A stretch of 64,000 bases of DNA from UBA4732 sp002404095 (GCA_036783645.1 DAIPWT010000005.1:1-64000); one strand, 5' to 3'; numbered from the stretch's first letter, positions 34,629 through 42,767 are shown. Notes: a model not told the origin generated them from the sequence alone. A program made the numbers and translations.

Positions 34629-34913
34629 ATGGAAGGCGTCCTTTCCAGGCCGTGCCGATGGGCGGCGTCTGGGAACATTGCCTTGGCGGCGCTGGTCGTG
34701 GCGGCGGGAGCCGGCGGGGTGTGGCTCGCCAGCCGGCCGCCTGAGGAACACGTCAATCACTTCGGCGGCATCGCCTGCCCGGATGTCGTTCAACTCGGGC
34801 CGGAGTGCGCCAAAGGCGATTTGCCCACGGAACTGAGCGACAAAATCCGCGTCCACATCTCGCAGTGCCCGAATTGCGGGCCGTATTACAAGGCGCACGG
34901 TTGGACGACTTAA
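34629..34913 (+). CDS. Small membrane-anchored Cys protein
   Basis: 94 residues: a short basic N-terminus, one transmembrane helix (NIALAALVVAAGAGGVWLA) and a soluble part with four Cys in CPDVV...GPEC and SQCPNCGPYY. The arrangement could bind a metal. It is divergent from the Cys-rich precursor operon and in the same direction as the MFS gene 119 bases downstream. No family recognised. Confidence 0.6.
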   Translation: MEGVLSRPCRWAASGNIALAALVVAAGAGGVWLASRPPEEHVNHFGGIACPDVVQLGPECAKGDLPTELSDKIRVHISQCPNCGPYYKAHGWTT

Positions 34914-35032
34914 CGCCTCCGCATAAGCGCTTTTCAGCCTGCCACAGGAACACTGGCCCCGGCCCGCCGCTCCGAGTATACCTAGAAGCGCCTGGATTTC
35001 TTCCCTCAAGCCGAACCGCCAACCGAGATGCC

Positions 35033-36469
35033 ATGCACCCCGACGCCTTTTCCGACCCTCCTGCGCCCAATACGGTGAACGGCGACCAACGCCCCTGGCG
35101 GCGCCTTCTCACTTCCTACCACTGGTTCGTGCTGTTCGTGGCCATGCTCGGTTGGCTGTTCGACACGATGGACCAGCAGCTGTTCGCCCTGGCTCGCATG
35201 CCGGCGATGAAGCAACTGCTCCCGCCGGGCCAGGCCGATGCCTACTACGCCTACTACGCTGGCGTGGCCACCGCCGTCTTCCTCATCGGCTGGGCGCTAG
35301 GCGGCCTCGCCTTCGGCGTCCTCGGCGACCGCATCGGCCGCGCCCGCACCATGATGCTGACCATCCTCGTTTATTCGCTTTTCACCGGCCTCAGCTTCCT
35401 CTCGTTCGCCTTCTGGGACTTCGCCGCCTACCGCTTCCTGACCGGCCTCGGCGTCGGCGGCGAGTTCGCCGTCGGCGTCTCCCTGGTGGCCGAGGTCTGG
35501 CCCGACCGGTTGCGCCCCGCCGCCCTAGGCTGGCTGCAAGCCAGCTCGGCCGTCGGCAACATCGCCGCCGCCTTCATCTCCTTCGGACTGGCCTACCTCC
35601 CGGCCGCGGCCCTCGGACGGCTGTCCGTTTTCGGGCTGCAAATCCAACCGTGGCGCGTCATGTTCCTGGTAGGCGCGGCGCCCGCCCTGCTGACCCTCCT
35701 CATCATGGGTCGGCTCCGGGAGCCGGAGCGCTGGAAGGCCGCGGCCGTGTCCGGGGACCTGAGCCGCCGTCTCGGATCGTTCAAGGAGATGTTCAGTGAC
35801 CCGCGGTGGCGGCGCAACGCCCTGGTGGGCCTGGGCCTGGCCTTCTCCGGCGTGGTCGGCCTGTGGGGCATCGGCTTCTTCAGCTACGACTTGTTGCGGC
35901 TCGTCTTCCCGGCCGACCCGCACGAGATGGCCAAGGCGCTGGGCGTGGAAGGCTGGACTTCCGTTGTGCCGTACCTCACGCCGAACAATCTGGTCAGCCT
36001 CGCCTCCGTCTTGCAGAATGTCGGCGGCTTCCTGGGAATTCAGGCCTTCTTGTGGTTCACCCAGCGGACGTCGCGCCGCCTGGCCTTCGGCGTCTCCTTT
36101 GTCCTGGCCCTAGTCAGCACGGCCTTCACCTTTCTCCTGATCGGCAAGATCGGCGGCCCGTGGGACGTGTTCTGGATGATTCCGATCATGGGCTTCTGCC
36201 AGCTGTCCCTGTTCGGCGGGTATGCGATCTACTTCCCAGAGCTATTCCCCACGCGCATGCGCAGCACCGGCACGTCGTTCTGCTACAACGTCGGCCGGTT
36301 GGTCGCGGCCATCGGCCCCTTCACGCTGGGGGCGCTGACGGCCTCGGTGTTCAAGGACTTCCACGAACCGATGCGCTACGCCGGTGTGGTGATGAGTGCG
36401 GTGTTCCTGCTGGGCCTGATCGTCCTGCCGTTCGCCCCGGAAACCAAAGGCCAGCCATTGCCGGAATAA
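35033..36469 (+). CDS. MFS transporter
   Basis: 478 residues from ATG 35033; longer in-frame versions add non-hydrophobic sequence that is out of character. Twelve hydrophobic segments and the loop 2-3 signature (GDRIGRARTMM) mark the major facilitator superfamily; the motif EVWPDRLRPAALGWLQ after helix 4 resembles the sugar-phosphate/metabolite:H+ symporter branch. A periplasmic extension between helices 7 and 8 (PADPHEMAKALGVEGWTS) is longer than usual. The substrate is unknown. Confidence 0.88.
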   Translation: MHPDAFSDPPAPNTVNGDQRPWRRLLTSYHWFVLFVAMLGWLFDTMDQQLFALARMPAMKQLLPPGQADAYYAYYAGVATAVFLIGWALGGLAFGVLGDRIGRARTMMLTILVYSLFTGLSFLSFAFWDFAAYRFLTGLGVGGEFAVGVSLVAEVWPDRLRPAALGWLQASSAVGNIAAAFISFGLAYLPAAALGRLSVFGLQIQPWRVMFLVGAAPALLTLLIMGRLREPERWKAAAVSGDLSRRLGSFKEMFSDPRWRRNALVGLGLAFSGVVGLWGIGFFSYDLLRLVFPADPHEMAKALGVEGWTSVVPYLTPNNLVSLASVLQNVGGFLGIQAFLWFTQRTSRRLAFGVSFVLALVSTAFTFLLIGKIGGPWDVFWMIPIMGFCQLSLFGGYAIYFPELFPTRMRSTGTSFCYNVGRLVAAIGPFTLGALTASVFKDFHEPMRYAGVVMSAVFLLGLIVLPFAPETKGQPLPE

Positions 36470-36496
36470 TGCGGAATGCAAAAGGAGACGACGCAT

Positions 36497-36748
36497 ATGA
36501 CGACCCCGGATTGGCTATTGCAGCACGGCGGCGAGGCGCGCGTCAGCAAGAACGGTCTTTCCCTCACGGCTTACGTCGCGGGACAGCCGCAGTATCTGCT
36601 GATGCTCGCCCCGGTCGCCGGCAAGTACGGCTGCAAAGTGGTACAGTCGAATAACGGCAAACGCCTCGACGGCGGCGCGTCCTTTCCCACAACGGAAGCG
36701 GCGTTTCAGGGCGGCCTCGACGATTTACGCAAGGCGCTTGGTTGGTGA
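36497..36748 (+). CDS. Small hypothetical protein
   Basis: 83 residues from ATG 36497, with AAAGGAGACGACGC upstream. It starts 27 bases after the MFS gene. The sequence (PDWLLQHGGEARVSKNGLSLTAYVAGQPQYLLMLAPVAGKYGC, in a compact alpha/beta pattern) has no recognised family. The good ribosome-binding site and spacing support a real gene, co-transcribed with the transporter. Confidence 0.65.
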   Translation: MTTPDWLLQHGGEARVSKNGLSLTAYVAGQPQYLLMLAPVAGKYGCKVVQSNNGKRLDGGASFPTTEAAFQGGLDDLRKALGW

Positions 36749-36956
36749 GGCGAGCCGGGTCGCGTAACAGTACTTTCAAAACGTACTCCTCACGCTCCGC
36801 GTGAGGAACAACCACCGCCCCTAATGTGTTCCTCACGCTCTGCTCGCCGTTCCTCACGCGGAGCGTGAGGAGTACATTTTGAAAGTACTGGTAAGCGCCC
36901 GGAGTTGCTATTAGCGACTGCATCGAACTCCGGGCGCTTACGCGATCCGGCTCGCC
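36749..36956. repeat. Nested palindromes: 19-bp outer, 41-bp and 15-bp inner inverted repeats
   Basis: 36749-36767 pairs with 36938-36956 (one mismatch). Inside, 36769-36809 pairs with 36849-36889 (one mismatch in 41), and 36892-36906 pairs perfectly with 36926-36940. The 41-bp arms contain CCTCACGC-TCC-GCGTGAGG, the CGC-TYY-GCG family. The right end (36928-36956) recurs at 63552-63580 with two changes. Confidence 0.75.
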
Positions 36957-37000
36957 AGGAGAAAGGGAGAATATCCCGGCGCCCCTCAGAGGATTTCCGT

Positions 37001-37495
37001 ATGAACCCGCTAATCGGCCTCATCATGGGATCGCGCTCCGACTGGGAGACGATGACCCACGCCGCGCAGACTCTCGACGAGTTAAGCGTCCCCTACGAGG
37101 TGCGCGTGGTGTCGGCCCATCGCACACCGGATTTGCTATTTGAATACGCCGGGACGGCCGAGGCGCGCGGCCTCGAAGTACTGATCGCGGGGGCGGGCGG
37201 CGCCGCTCATTTGCCGGGCATGGCCGCGGCCAAAACGATATTGCCGGTGCTTGGAGTGCCGGTCGAATCGCAGACGCTGCATGGGGTCGATTCGCTGTTG
37301 TCCATCGTGCAAATGCCGGCCGGCGTACCGGTCGGAACGATGGCTATTGGTAAGGCCGGCGCCATAAACGCCGCCCTTTTGGCGACGGCTATTCTTGCCA
37401 ATAAATATCCTCAATACCGCGAATCCTTGCGCCGCCGCCGTGAGGAGCAAACGCAAGCCGTCCTCGCGCAACCCGACCCGCGGGAGGCGCCATGA
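37001..37495 (+). CDS. purE: N5-carboxyaminoimidazole ribonucleotide mutase
   Basis: 164 residues from ATG 37001, behind AGAGGATTTCC. Class I PurE motifs: GSRSDWETM, SAHRTPDLLFEYA, IAGAGGAAHLPGMAAAKT and GVPVESQTLHGVDSLLSIVQMPAGVPV. It converts N5-CAIR to CAIR in purine synthesis. The stop overlaps the purK start by four bases (ATGA), giving the standard coupled purEK pair. The promoter region is occupied by the nested palindromes just upstream. Confidence 0.95.
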   Translation: MNPLIGLIMGSRSDWETMTHAAQTLDELSVPYEVRVVSAHRTPDLLFEYAGTAEARGLEVLIAGAGGAAHLPGMAAAKTILPVLGVPVESQTLHGVDSLLSIVQMPAGVPVGTMAIGKAGAINAALLATAILANKYPQYRESLRRRREEQTQAVLAQPDPREAP

Positions 37496-38595
37496 AGGTT
37501 GGCATACTGGGCGGCGGCCAACTAGGGCAAATGCTGGCCCTAGCGGGCCTATCGTTGGGTCTGCGTTTCCGCTTCCTCGAACCGGCTGACGAATCGCCCG
37601 CGGGACAGGTGGCCGAGCGCATTATCGGCTCCTTAGAGGATGCGGATTGTCTGGATCGCTTCGCCGACGGGCTGGACGTCGTCACCTACGAGTTCGAGAA
37701 TGTGCCGACGGCTTCCGCCCGACGGCTGGCGCAGCGCGTCCCGGTCTACCCGCCGCCAGCCGCGCTTGAAGTCAGCCAAGACCGGCTGGCGGAGAAGCAG
37801 CTCTTCGGCCGCCTCAACATTCCTACGACCCAATACGCCAAGGTCGATATGCGCGCCGACTTGGATCAGGCGGTCGCACGACTTAAGGTTCCCGCAGTCC
37901 TCAAGACGCGCCGCCTCGGTTACGATGGCAAAGGGCAGATGGTATTGCGCAACGCGGATGACATGGAACGAGCATGGCGCCAACTCGGCGGCCAGCCTTT
38001 ATTGCTGGAGGAATACATCGCCTTCGAGCGGGAAGTGTCGCAGTTGGCGGTGCGCGGGCGGGACGGTCGCGTCGCCTTTTATCCGCTTGTGGAAAACCAT
38101 CACGAACAAGGCATCCTTCACTGGTCGCTGGCGCCAGCGCCCAACATGACGGCGGACCTTCAACGCACGGCGAACGACTACGCCTTGCGCGTGCTGAACG
38201 CCCTGGAGTACGTCGGCGTACTGGCGATCGAGTTCTTTCAGCGGCACGGCCGGCTGATCGCCAACGAGACGGCGCCGCGCGTCCACAATTCCGGCCACTG
38301 GACCATTGAGGGTGCCGAGACCAGCCAGTTCGAGAACCACCTGCGCGCCGTGGTCGGCTGGCCGCTCGGCTCGACGGCGCCGGCCGGTTACAGCGCGATG
38401 CTGAACCTGATCGGCGCCGCGCCGCCAGTGGAAACGCTCTTGGCGATACCGAATGCCCATGTCCACCTATACGGTAAGGCGCCGCGGCCTGGCCGCAAGC
38501 TGGGCCACGTCACCTTACGCGCCGCCGATGCCGAGTCGGCGCTCCTGCACCTGGACGAGGCGCGCGCACTGACGCTGCCGTCATCGACTGGGTGA
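37492..38595 (+). CDS. purK: N5-carboxyaminoimidazole ribonucleotide synthase
   Basis: 367 residues. ATP-grasp enzyme forming N5-CAIR from AIR, bicarbonate and ATP. Visible: GILGGGQLGQMLALAG at the N-terminus, TRRLGYDGKGQ (glycine-rich ATP loop), LLEEYIAFEREVSQLAVR and NETAPRVHNSGHWTIEGAETSQFENHLRAV. Length is normal. It is coupled to purE by overlapping start and stop. Confidence 0.95.
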   Translation: MKVGILGGGQLGQMLALAGLSLGLRFRFLEPADESPAGQVAERIIGSLEDADCLDRFADGLDVVTYEFENVPTASARRLAQRVPVYPPPAALEVSQDRLAEKQLFGRLNIPTTQYAKVDMRADLDQAVARLKVPAVLKTRRLGYDGKGQMVLRNADDMERAWRQLGGQPLLLEEYIAFEREVSQLAVRGRDGRVAFYPLVENHHEQGILHWSLAPAPNMTADLQRTANDYALRVLNALEYVGVLAIEFFQRHGRLIANETAPRVHNSGHWTIEGAETSQFENHLRAVVGWPLGSTAPAGYSAMLNLIGAAPPVETLLAIPNAHVHLYGKAPRPGRKLGHVTLRAADAESALLHLDEARALTLPSSTG

Positions 38596-38609
38596 GGGAG
38601 AGGTTGGAT

Positions 38610-38859
38610 TGGCTACTCACGCCGATCCTCCGCCCTATCGGCGCCAAGGGCTTCGTCCCTGCCAAGGCGTTGGATCGTGGAGCGGACGTTCGGCTGGTTC
38701 GGACGCTACCGAGGCTTGAGCAAGGACTACGAAACCAATCCCCGCAATAGCGAGGCCTGGGTTTCCATCGCAATGATCTACCGCATGGTCCGCGCCATGC
38801 TGCCCAACCGCCGGGATGAGAACCGGCTGCGAAAACGCCCCAAACGCCGAAAAACCTGA
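38610..38859 (+). pseudogene. IS5-family transposase relic (3' end, frameshifted)
   Basis: From about 38626 one frame reads RPIGAKGFVPAK; a shift near 38670 then gives WIVERTFGWFGRYRGLSKDYE, SEAWVSIAMIYRMVRAM and NRR. This is the C-terminal end of IS5-type DDE transposases (usual form KGFVPLPKRWIVERTFAWLGRYRRLSKDYE, split by the frame change here). The 5' two thirds and the terminal repeats are absent. It starts right after purK. Confidence 0.8.
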
Positions 38860-38879
38860 TTTCCAGACGCCCTCTAAGG

Positions 38880-39284
38880 CTATCCACACGTATGCTGCGG
38901 CGGCGGCGCCTTCATGCACTCCTTGAACAACGCTTCAAACTCGGGGCCGACCTGCTTGGCTTCCCCTTTAAGTTCATGCAAAAATTTGCGCTCGTTGTCG
39001 TCGATCTTGCCGTCGGCGAAGAGCATTCGCCGCAGCCACGTCGTCTCTTCGGCGTCGATCTTGCCGTGGGTAAGGATGTGACTCTTGATTGTCTGATAAA
39101 ACAAATGCTCGAAGGCCGGCGTCATGTGCTGGACGCGCTTGTGCAGCTCCACCAGAAAATCGGCTTCCCGGCGGTAGACTTTGCCGTCCGTGTATAACTT
39201 CTCGCGTAGCAGTTCCAATTCGTGACTATCGACTTTGCCATTCGCCATTATCTTCTGTTCCAATTGTCGCAAATCCGTCATCAT
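38880..39284 (-). CDS. TerB-like helical protein
   Basis: 134 residues made of repeated helical units with D-G-K-I-D/V acidic turns: MANGKVDSHELELLREKL, YTDGKVYRREADFLVELHKRV, LTHGKIDAEETTWLRRMLF and ADGKIDDNERKFLHELK. This is the TerB (tellurite-resistance B) domain pattern, a metal-binding all-helical fold found as a stand-alone module in many planctomycetes. It lies 90 bases upstream of nothing but the His-rich gene start region and may be co-transcribed with it (same strand). Function unknown. Confidence 0.78.
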   Translation of the reverse strand: MMTDLRQLEQKIMANGKVDSHELELLREKLYTDGKVYRREADFLVELHKRVQHMTPAFEHLFYQTIKSHILTHGKIDAEETTWLRRMLFADGKIDDNERKFLHELKGEAKQVGPEFEALFKECMKAPPPQHTCG

Positions 39285-39374
39285 TCCCGTCTCCCACGGT
39301 TAGAGGCCTGAATGCGCGAACGACGCGGCCGGGCGACAGGCGCCAAGGCCCACCGCCCGGCCGACGCCTTTTAC

Positions 39375-39584
39375 CTACTTCTGTGAATGCACGTGCGCCG
39401 TTTTGCTGTGGCGATCCGCATCCTGACTATGGCTCTTTGCGGAGTCGGCGTGCTTTTTCCCTTCGTCGTGTTCGCCGTGATCGTGGTGATGGGCCGCTTG
39501 GCGGTGATGATGCGCGGCCGTGTCATGGGACGCGGCGGCGGCGTGATGATGCTCGCTCGACGGGTGCTTCTTCTTCGCTGCCAT
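39375..39584 (-). CDS. Small histidine-rich protein
   Basis: 69 residues, about 19 of them His, in HHHAAAASHDTAAHHHRQAAHHHD and similar runs, with Lys, Asp and Ser. The pattern of His every three to four residues suggests an amphipathic helix able to bind Ni, Zn or Cu, as in small metal-storage or poly-His proteins. Similar short proteins occur in several bacterial phyla. It is 90 bases upstream of the TerB-like gene on the same strand. The overlapping hydrophobic frame on the other strand is its mirror. Confidence 0.72.
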   Translation of the reverse strand: MAAKKKHPSSEHHHAAAASHDTAAHHHRQAAHHHDHGEHDEGKKHADSAKSHSQDADRHSKTAHVHSQK

Positions 39585-39803
39585 GGATATTTACTCCCTA
39601 AAACAGAATCCGCGACGGCAGCCGCCAACTCCTGTGCCGTCGTAAGGCCGATTGCGAAGTCCGCGGCCGATTTGTCGTTGGCAATAATCTAGCGAATGGC
39701 CGCGTGGACGGCCATTAGACCGCGCTTTCAATCGGCTCGGGAAAGCATACGATATCGGTACTAACCCCCAGCCGGCTGAACCCGGCGCACAGGAACGCAA
39801 CCG

Positions 39804-40166
39804 ATGGCAGAAAAGCGTTTCATAATGAACGCCGGCCGGACTACCAAGCAGGGCCAGCAGATCAACGTCGGCAAAGATCACGCCGCCTACCAGGCAATCG
39901 TTTCGACTGTTACCATGAATCCAGAGGACATGAAAGCTCTGGGCATAACGCAGGGCGGGACCATTCGCGTGAAGTCCGAGTGCGGCGAGGCCAACTTTCT
40001 GTGTCAGGAGGGGAAGGTTCCCGAAGGGATGCTTTTCGTCCCTTACGGACCGCCGACCTGTCACCTTATGGGCCAAAAGACCGACGGAACGGGAATGCCC
40101 ACCTCAAAAGGTTGGGAGGTCGAGGTCGAGCCGGTCGCCGCCGAGGGAAGTGAGACTTTGAAATAG
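39804..40166 (+). CDS. fwdD: Formylmethanofuran dehydrogenase subunit D (molybdopterin dinucleotide-binding)
   Basis: 120 residues matching the molydop-binding domain of FwdD/FmdD: FIMNAGRTTKQGQQINVGKD, ITQGGTIRVKSECGEANF and EGMLFVPYGPPTCHLMG. In methanogens subunits B and D together hold the bis-molybdopterin-guanine-dinucleotide Mo or W. Methylotrophic bacteria with the FhcABCD complex lack this redox site, so a separate fwdD argues for a true metal enzyme. It starts the fwd cluster; a 55-residue gene follows 10 bases after its stop, then fwdB. Confidence 0.9.
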   Translation: MAEKRFIMNAGRTTKQGQQINVGKDHAAYQAIVSTVTMNPEDMKALGITQGGTIRVKSECGEANFLCQEGKVPEGMLFVPYGPPTCHLMGQKTDGTGMPTSKGWEVEVEPVAAEGSETLK

Positions 40167-40176
40167 GAGGCAACCA

Positions 40177-40344
40177 ATGAACGACGCCGGGTTTCGTGGA
40201 GATGCCAGAGAGGCTGAGGACGCTATTTCTCAGCTGCCGGTTGGGAATGAGACGGCGGAGCCGCTCGCCTGGGAAATGATCGACGCTGGCCGCTACATGC
40301 CGCGCCGCATCCGGGGCAGCTATCGCGGCAGGGTGCTGGGCTGA
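40177..40344 (+). CDS. 55-residue protein with PRRIRGS tail
   Basis: From ATG 40177 after AATAGGAGGCAACCA. Sequence: acidic N-terminal part, EPLAWEMIDAGRYMPRRIRGSYRGRVLG at the end. The tail MPRRIRGS...G is a short motif I have seen at the end of many small planctomycete proteins, function unknown. The strong ribosome-binding site and its place between fwdD and fwdB support a real gene. Confidence 0.65.
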   Translation: MNDAGFRGDAREAEDAISQLPVGNETAEPLAWEMIDAGRYMPRRIRGSYRGRVLG

Positions 40345-40376
40345 ATGTTCGTTGTGCCGTCCAGTTCGGACGCCGA

Positions 40377-40539
40377 TGAAAAATAGTGGGCGACTCGCTC
40401 CGCGAGTCGCATTGAAAAATAGTGGGCGACTCGCTCCGCGAGTCGCATTGAAAAATAGTGGGCGACTCGCTCCGCGAGTCGCATTGGCAACGTAAATCGC
40501 GGATGGAGAATGCGACTCGCGGAGCGAGTCGCCCACCAT
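40377..40539. repeat. Three tandem 36-bp palindrome units plus one inverted copy
   Basis: Units start at 40377, 40413 and 40449, each with the 21-bp palindrome GCGACTCGC-TCC-GCGAGTCGC and the linker ATTGAAAAATAGTGG. An inverted copy occupies about 40509-40539. They fill most of the 216 bases before fwdB. The palindrome belongs to the CGC-TYY-GCG family. Not a CRISPR array: there are no variable spacers. Confidence 0.8.
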
Positions 40540-40560
40540 GATCGTTAAAGGGGATAGGGA

Positions 40561-41892
40561 ATGGATCTGACCGTTGTTAAGAACGCCACGTGTACTTTCT
40601 GCGGTTGCGTCTGCGACGACATCGAGCTTCACGCCGACGGCGTACGCATCGTGAAGACCAAGAGCGCTTGCAGTCTCGGCGAATCCTGGTTCAAAAACCA
40701 TACGGCCGAACACCTCTACCCCGACGCCTTGATCGACGGCAAACCGGCCACGGTGGACGCGGCGGTTGATGCCACGGCCGACTATCTCATCAAGGCCAAT
40801 ATGCCTTTGGTCTACGGCCTGAGCAACGTCACCTGCGAGGCCCAGCGCGGCGCCGTGGCTCTGGCGGAGATGGTGGCCGGGGTGATCGACAGCCATACAT
40901 CCCTCTGACACGGTCCAACAGAAATTGCCGCCCAGTTGGGCGGCAAAGTGACCTGTACACTGGGCGAAGTCAAGAACCGGGCCGACTTCATCGTCTATTG
41001 GGGCGGCAATCCGGCGGAATGCCATCCACGGCATTTCACCAAGTACACGCTGACCCAGAAGGGCAAATTCGTACCCAGGGGCCGTAAGGATCGCACGATG
41101 GTCTTGGTGGACATTCGGGAAACGCCCAGCGCGAAAGCCGCGGACATCTTCCTGCAGATCAAGCCGACCAAGGATTTTGAAGTTCTCACCATCCTCCGCG
41201 CGCTCCTCAAGAACCAGACGGTGGACAGGGAGCTTGCGGCCGAAACCGGGCTGACGCTCGAACAGCTTCAGGACTTGGTGGATCGGATGAAATCCGCCCG
41301 TTTCGGAGTGATATTCTTCGGAATGGGCATTTCGATGACGCGCGGCAAGCACATGAACTCCGCGGCGATCCTGACGCTGGTGGCGGAGTTGAACGCCTTC
41401 ACGAAATTTGTGGCCATGCCGATGCGCGGCCACGGCAACGTCACCGGAGCGGACGTGGTCATGCGCTGGACTACGGGCTATCCCTTCGGCGTCAATCTGT
41501 GTCGCGGTTATCCGCGTTACAATCCCGGAGAGTTTTCGACGGTGGACCTATTGGTTCGGGGAGACGTGGACGCGGCGCTCATCCTGGGCGCCGATCCGGG
41601 GGCGACGATGCCTCAACCGGCCATCGACCATTTGGCGCGCATTCCGACCATCGTACTTGATCCGAAAGTGACGCACACGAGCCGGCTGGCCCGCGTCCAC
41701 ATCACCACGGCGGTCACGGGAATCAGCGCGACGGGGACGGTGTACCGCATGGATGAGATACCGCTGCCGCTGCGGCCGGCGTTGAAATCGCCGTATCCGA
41801 CGGATGAGGAGGTTATCCGGCGCGTCAGTAAAGCGGTCGAGAAGAAGATGGCGTTGTCCACGGCCTCAAACGGTATAACGATGAGGGCATGA
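40561..41892 (+). CDS. fwdB: Formylmethanofuran dehydrogenase subunit B, selenocysteine-containing (TGA at codon 116)
   Basis: 443 residues if the in-frame TGA at 40906-40908 is read as selenocysteine. N-terminus: TCTFCGCVCDD and ACSLGE give C11, C14, C18 and C37 for a [4Fe-4S] cluster. Then VIDSHTSL-U116-HGPTEIAAQLGG; in FwdB/FmdB this position, directly before HGP, is the Cys (Sec in Methanopyrus FwuB) that binds Mo or W. After the TGA the frame is open for 327 codons with normal FwdB sequence (DFIVYWGGNPAECHPRH, PTKDFEVLTILRALL, VDLLVRGDVDAALILGADPGATMPQPAIDHLARIP). A 9-bp hairpin follows at 40925-40946. The enzyme interconverts CO2 and the formyl group on methanofuran or its bacterial analogue. 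Its stop overlaps the next gene by four bases. Confidence 0.9.
40906..40946 (+). promoter_or_regulatory. UGA codon and putative bacterial SECIS element
   Basis: TGA at 40906-40908; hairpin TTGCCGCCC (40925-40933), loop AGTT, GGGCGGCAA (40938-40946). The loop starts 25 nt after the UGA and has G in its second position. Known bacterial SECIS elements lie within about 16-37 nt of the UGA and need G in the first two loop positions. SelB would bind here. Confidence 0.82.
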
Positions 41893-42134
41893 ATATGACC
41901 GCCGGAAACTTCGATCAAGTCCTTCAAGCGTTGAGACAACGCAAGCCGTTCCAGATGTTCACAGTCGAGTTGACGGGAGGGCATCGCTTCGAGGTCGATC
42001 ACCCGGGGGCCATTGTCATCCGCGATGGCGTTGCCGTGTTCCTGGCGCCGGGCGGCAGCCCGATCTGGTTTGACCACCTTAGTGTTAGTCAGATTGAGGG
42101 GGCGCCGGCCAACCCTTCTGGCGAACCGATTTGA
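41889..42134 (+). CDS. Small hypothetical protein, coupled to fwdB
   Basis: 81 residues; its ATG overlaps the fwdB stop (ATGA). Sequence: QVLQALRQRKPFQMFTVELTGGHRFEVDHPGAIVIRDGVAVFLAPGG, a compact beta-rich pattern seen in small planctomycete proteins that often sit next to toxin-antitoxin genes. No family recognised. The overlap suggests co-translation with fwdB, but an accessory role in the enzyme is not evident. Confidence 0.65.
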   Translation: MNMTAGNFDQVLQALRQRKPFQMFTVELTGGHRFEVDHPGAIVIRDGVAVFLAPGGSPIWFDHLSVSQIEGAPANPSGEPI

Positions 42135-42153
42135 TGTCGGAAAGGAGGCAATA

Positions 42154-42420
42154 GTGATCGAACTCACCGAAGACCAAAGAAGGCAACTGGAGGACGGCAA
42201 GGCCGTCGATATCGCCGACGCGAAAACGACCCATTGCTACGTAATCCTGAGAAAGGACGTGTACGAGAGGGTTCGTCGTCTCCTTTACGACGACTCCGAC
42301 TGGACCCAAGACGAACTGCTTCTCACACTGGCCCGATCCTCCAAAGACAACGGCTGGGACGAACCAGGTATGGAAGCCTATGACTGTTACGACGAGGAAC
42401 GGATGAAGCGATGCCTATAA
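42154..42420 (+). CDS. Probable antitoxin of a MazF-type pair
   Basis: 88 residues from GTG 42154, directly after AAAGGAGGCAATA. Sequence IELTEDQRRQLEDGKAVDIADAKTTHCYVILRKDVYERVRRLLYDD, then an acidic, Asp/Glu-rich tail. Such small acidic proteins precede PemK/MazF toxins in many planctomycetes. It overlaps the toxin start by 10 bases. Confidence 0.72.
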   Translation: MIELTEDQRRQLEDGKAVDIADAKTTHCYVILRKDVYERVRRLLYDDSDWTQDELLLTLARSSKDNGWDEPGMEAYDCYDEERMKRCL

Positions 42421-42767
42421 AGCGCGGCGATGTGATCCTCGCTTTCGTACCGAACGTCGGCGCTCCCGGCGGCAAATTGCGCCCGGCGCTTATCGTGCAG
42501 TCTGACCACAACAACGCCCGTCTGAAGGAGACGATCCTGGCTGCCATCACCAGCAATACGTCGCGGACCCGTGAATCGACGCAACTTCTTGTGGAGTTGG
42601 CGACTCCGGATGGGGCGGCTTCCGGGCTGCTGAACGACTCGGCGGTGCGCTGTGAGCGGCTCCACTCGATTGCCCAGTCGGATGTGCGGCGCGTCATTGG
42701 CAATCTGTCCTCCAATCTTATGAGACAGATCGACGAGTGCCTAAAGGCGGCCTTGGGGATCCCATAG
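42411..42767 (+). CDS. PemK/MazF-type toxin (second)
   Basis: 118 residues. PemK features: IKRGDVILAFVPNVGAPGGKLRPALIVQSD near the start, ILAAITSNTSRT and LLNDSAVRCERLHSI, the region of the conserved catalytic Ser/Thr. It should be a sequence-specific endoribonuclease. Overlap with the acidic gene upstream supports a functional pair. The module lies inside the fwd operon, between fwdB and fwdA. Confidence 0.85.
   Translation: MPIKRGDVILAFVPNVGAPGGKLRPALIVQSDHNNARLKETILAAITSNTSRTRESTQLLVELATPDGAASGLLNDSAVRCERLHSIAQSDVRRVIGNLSSNLMRQIDECLKAALGIP

Noticed and set aside
39387..39692. Hydrophobic plus-strand frame, possible membrane protein
   Set aside because: The opposite strand of the His-rich gene; His codons read backwards give Met/Val-rich sequence.
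40377..40539. CRISPR array
   Set aside because: Identical 36-bp units without variable spacers and with internal palindromes; no cas genes.
40561..40908. fwdB as a 115-residue truncated gene or pseudogene
   Set aside because: Reading frame continues for 327 codons of clear FwdB sequence after the single TGA, at the exact metal-ligand codon and with a SECIS-like hairpin; neighbours are intact.
40066..41433. Minus-strand open frame of 455 codons with repeated NATRGASRPLFF
   Set aside because: Opposite fwdB; the repeated peptide is the translation of the tandem palindromes.
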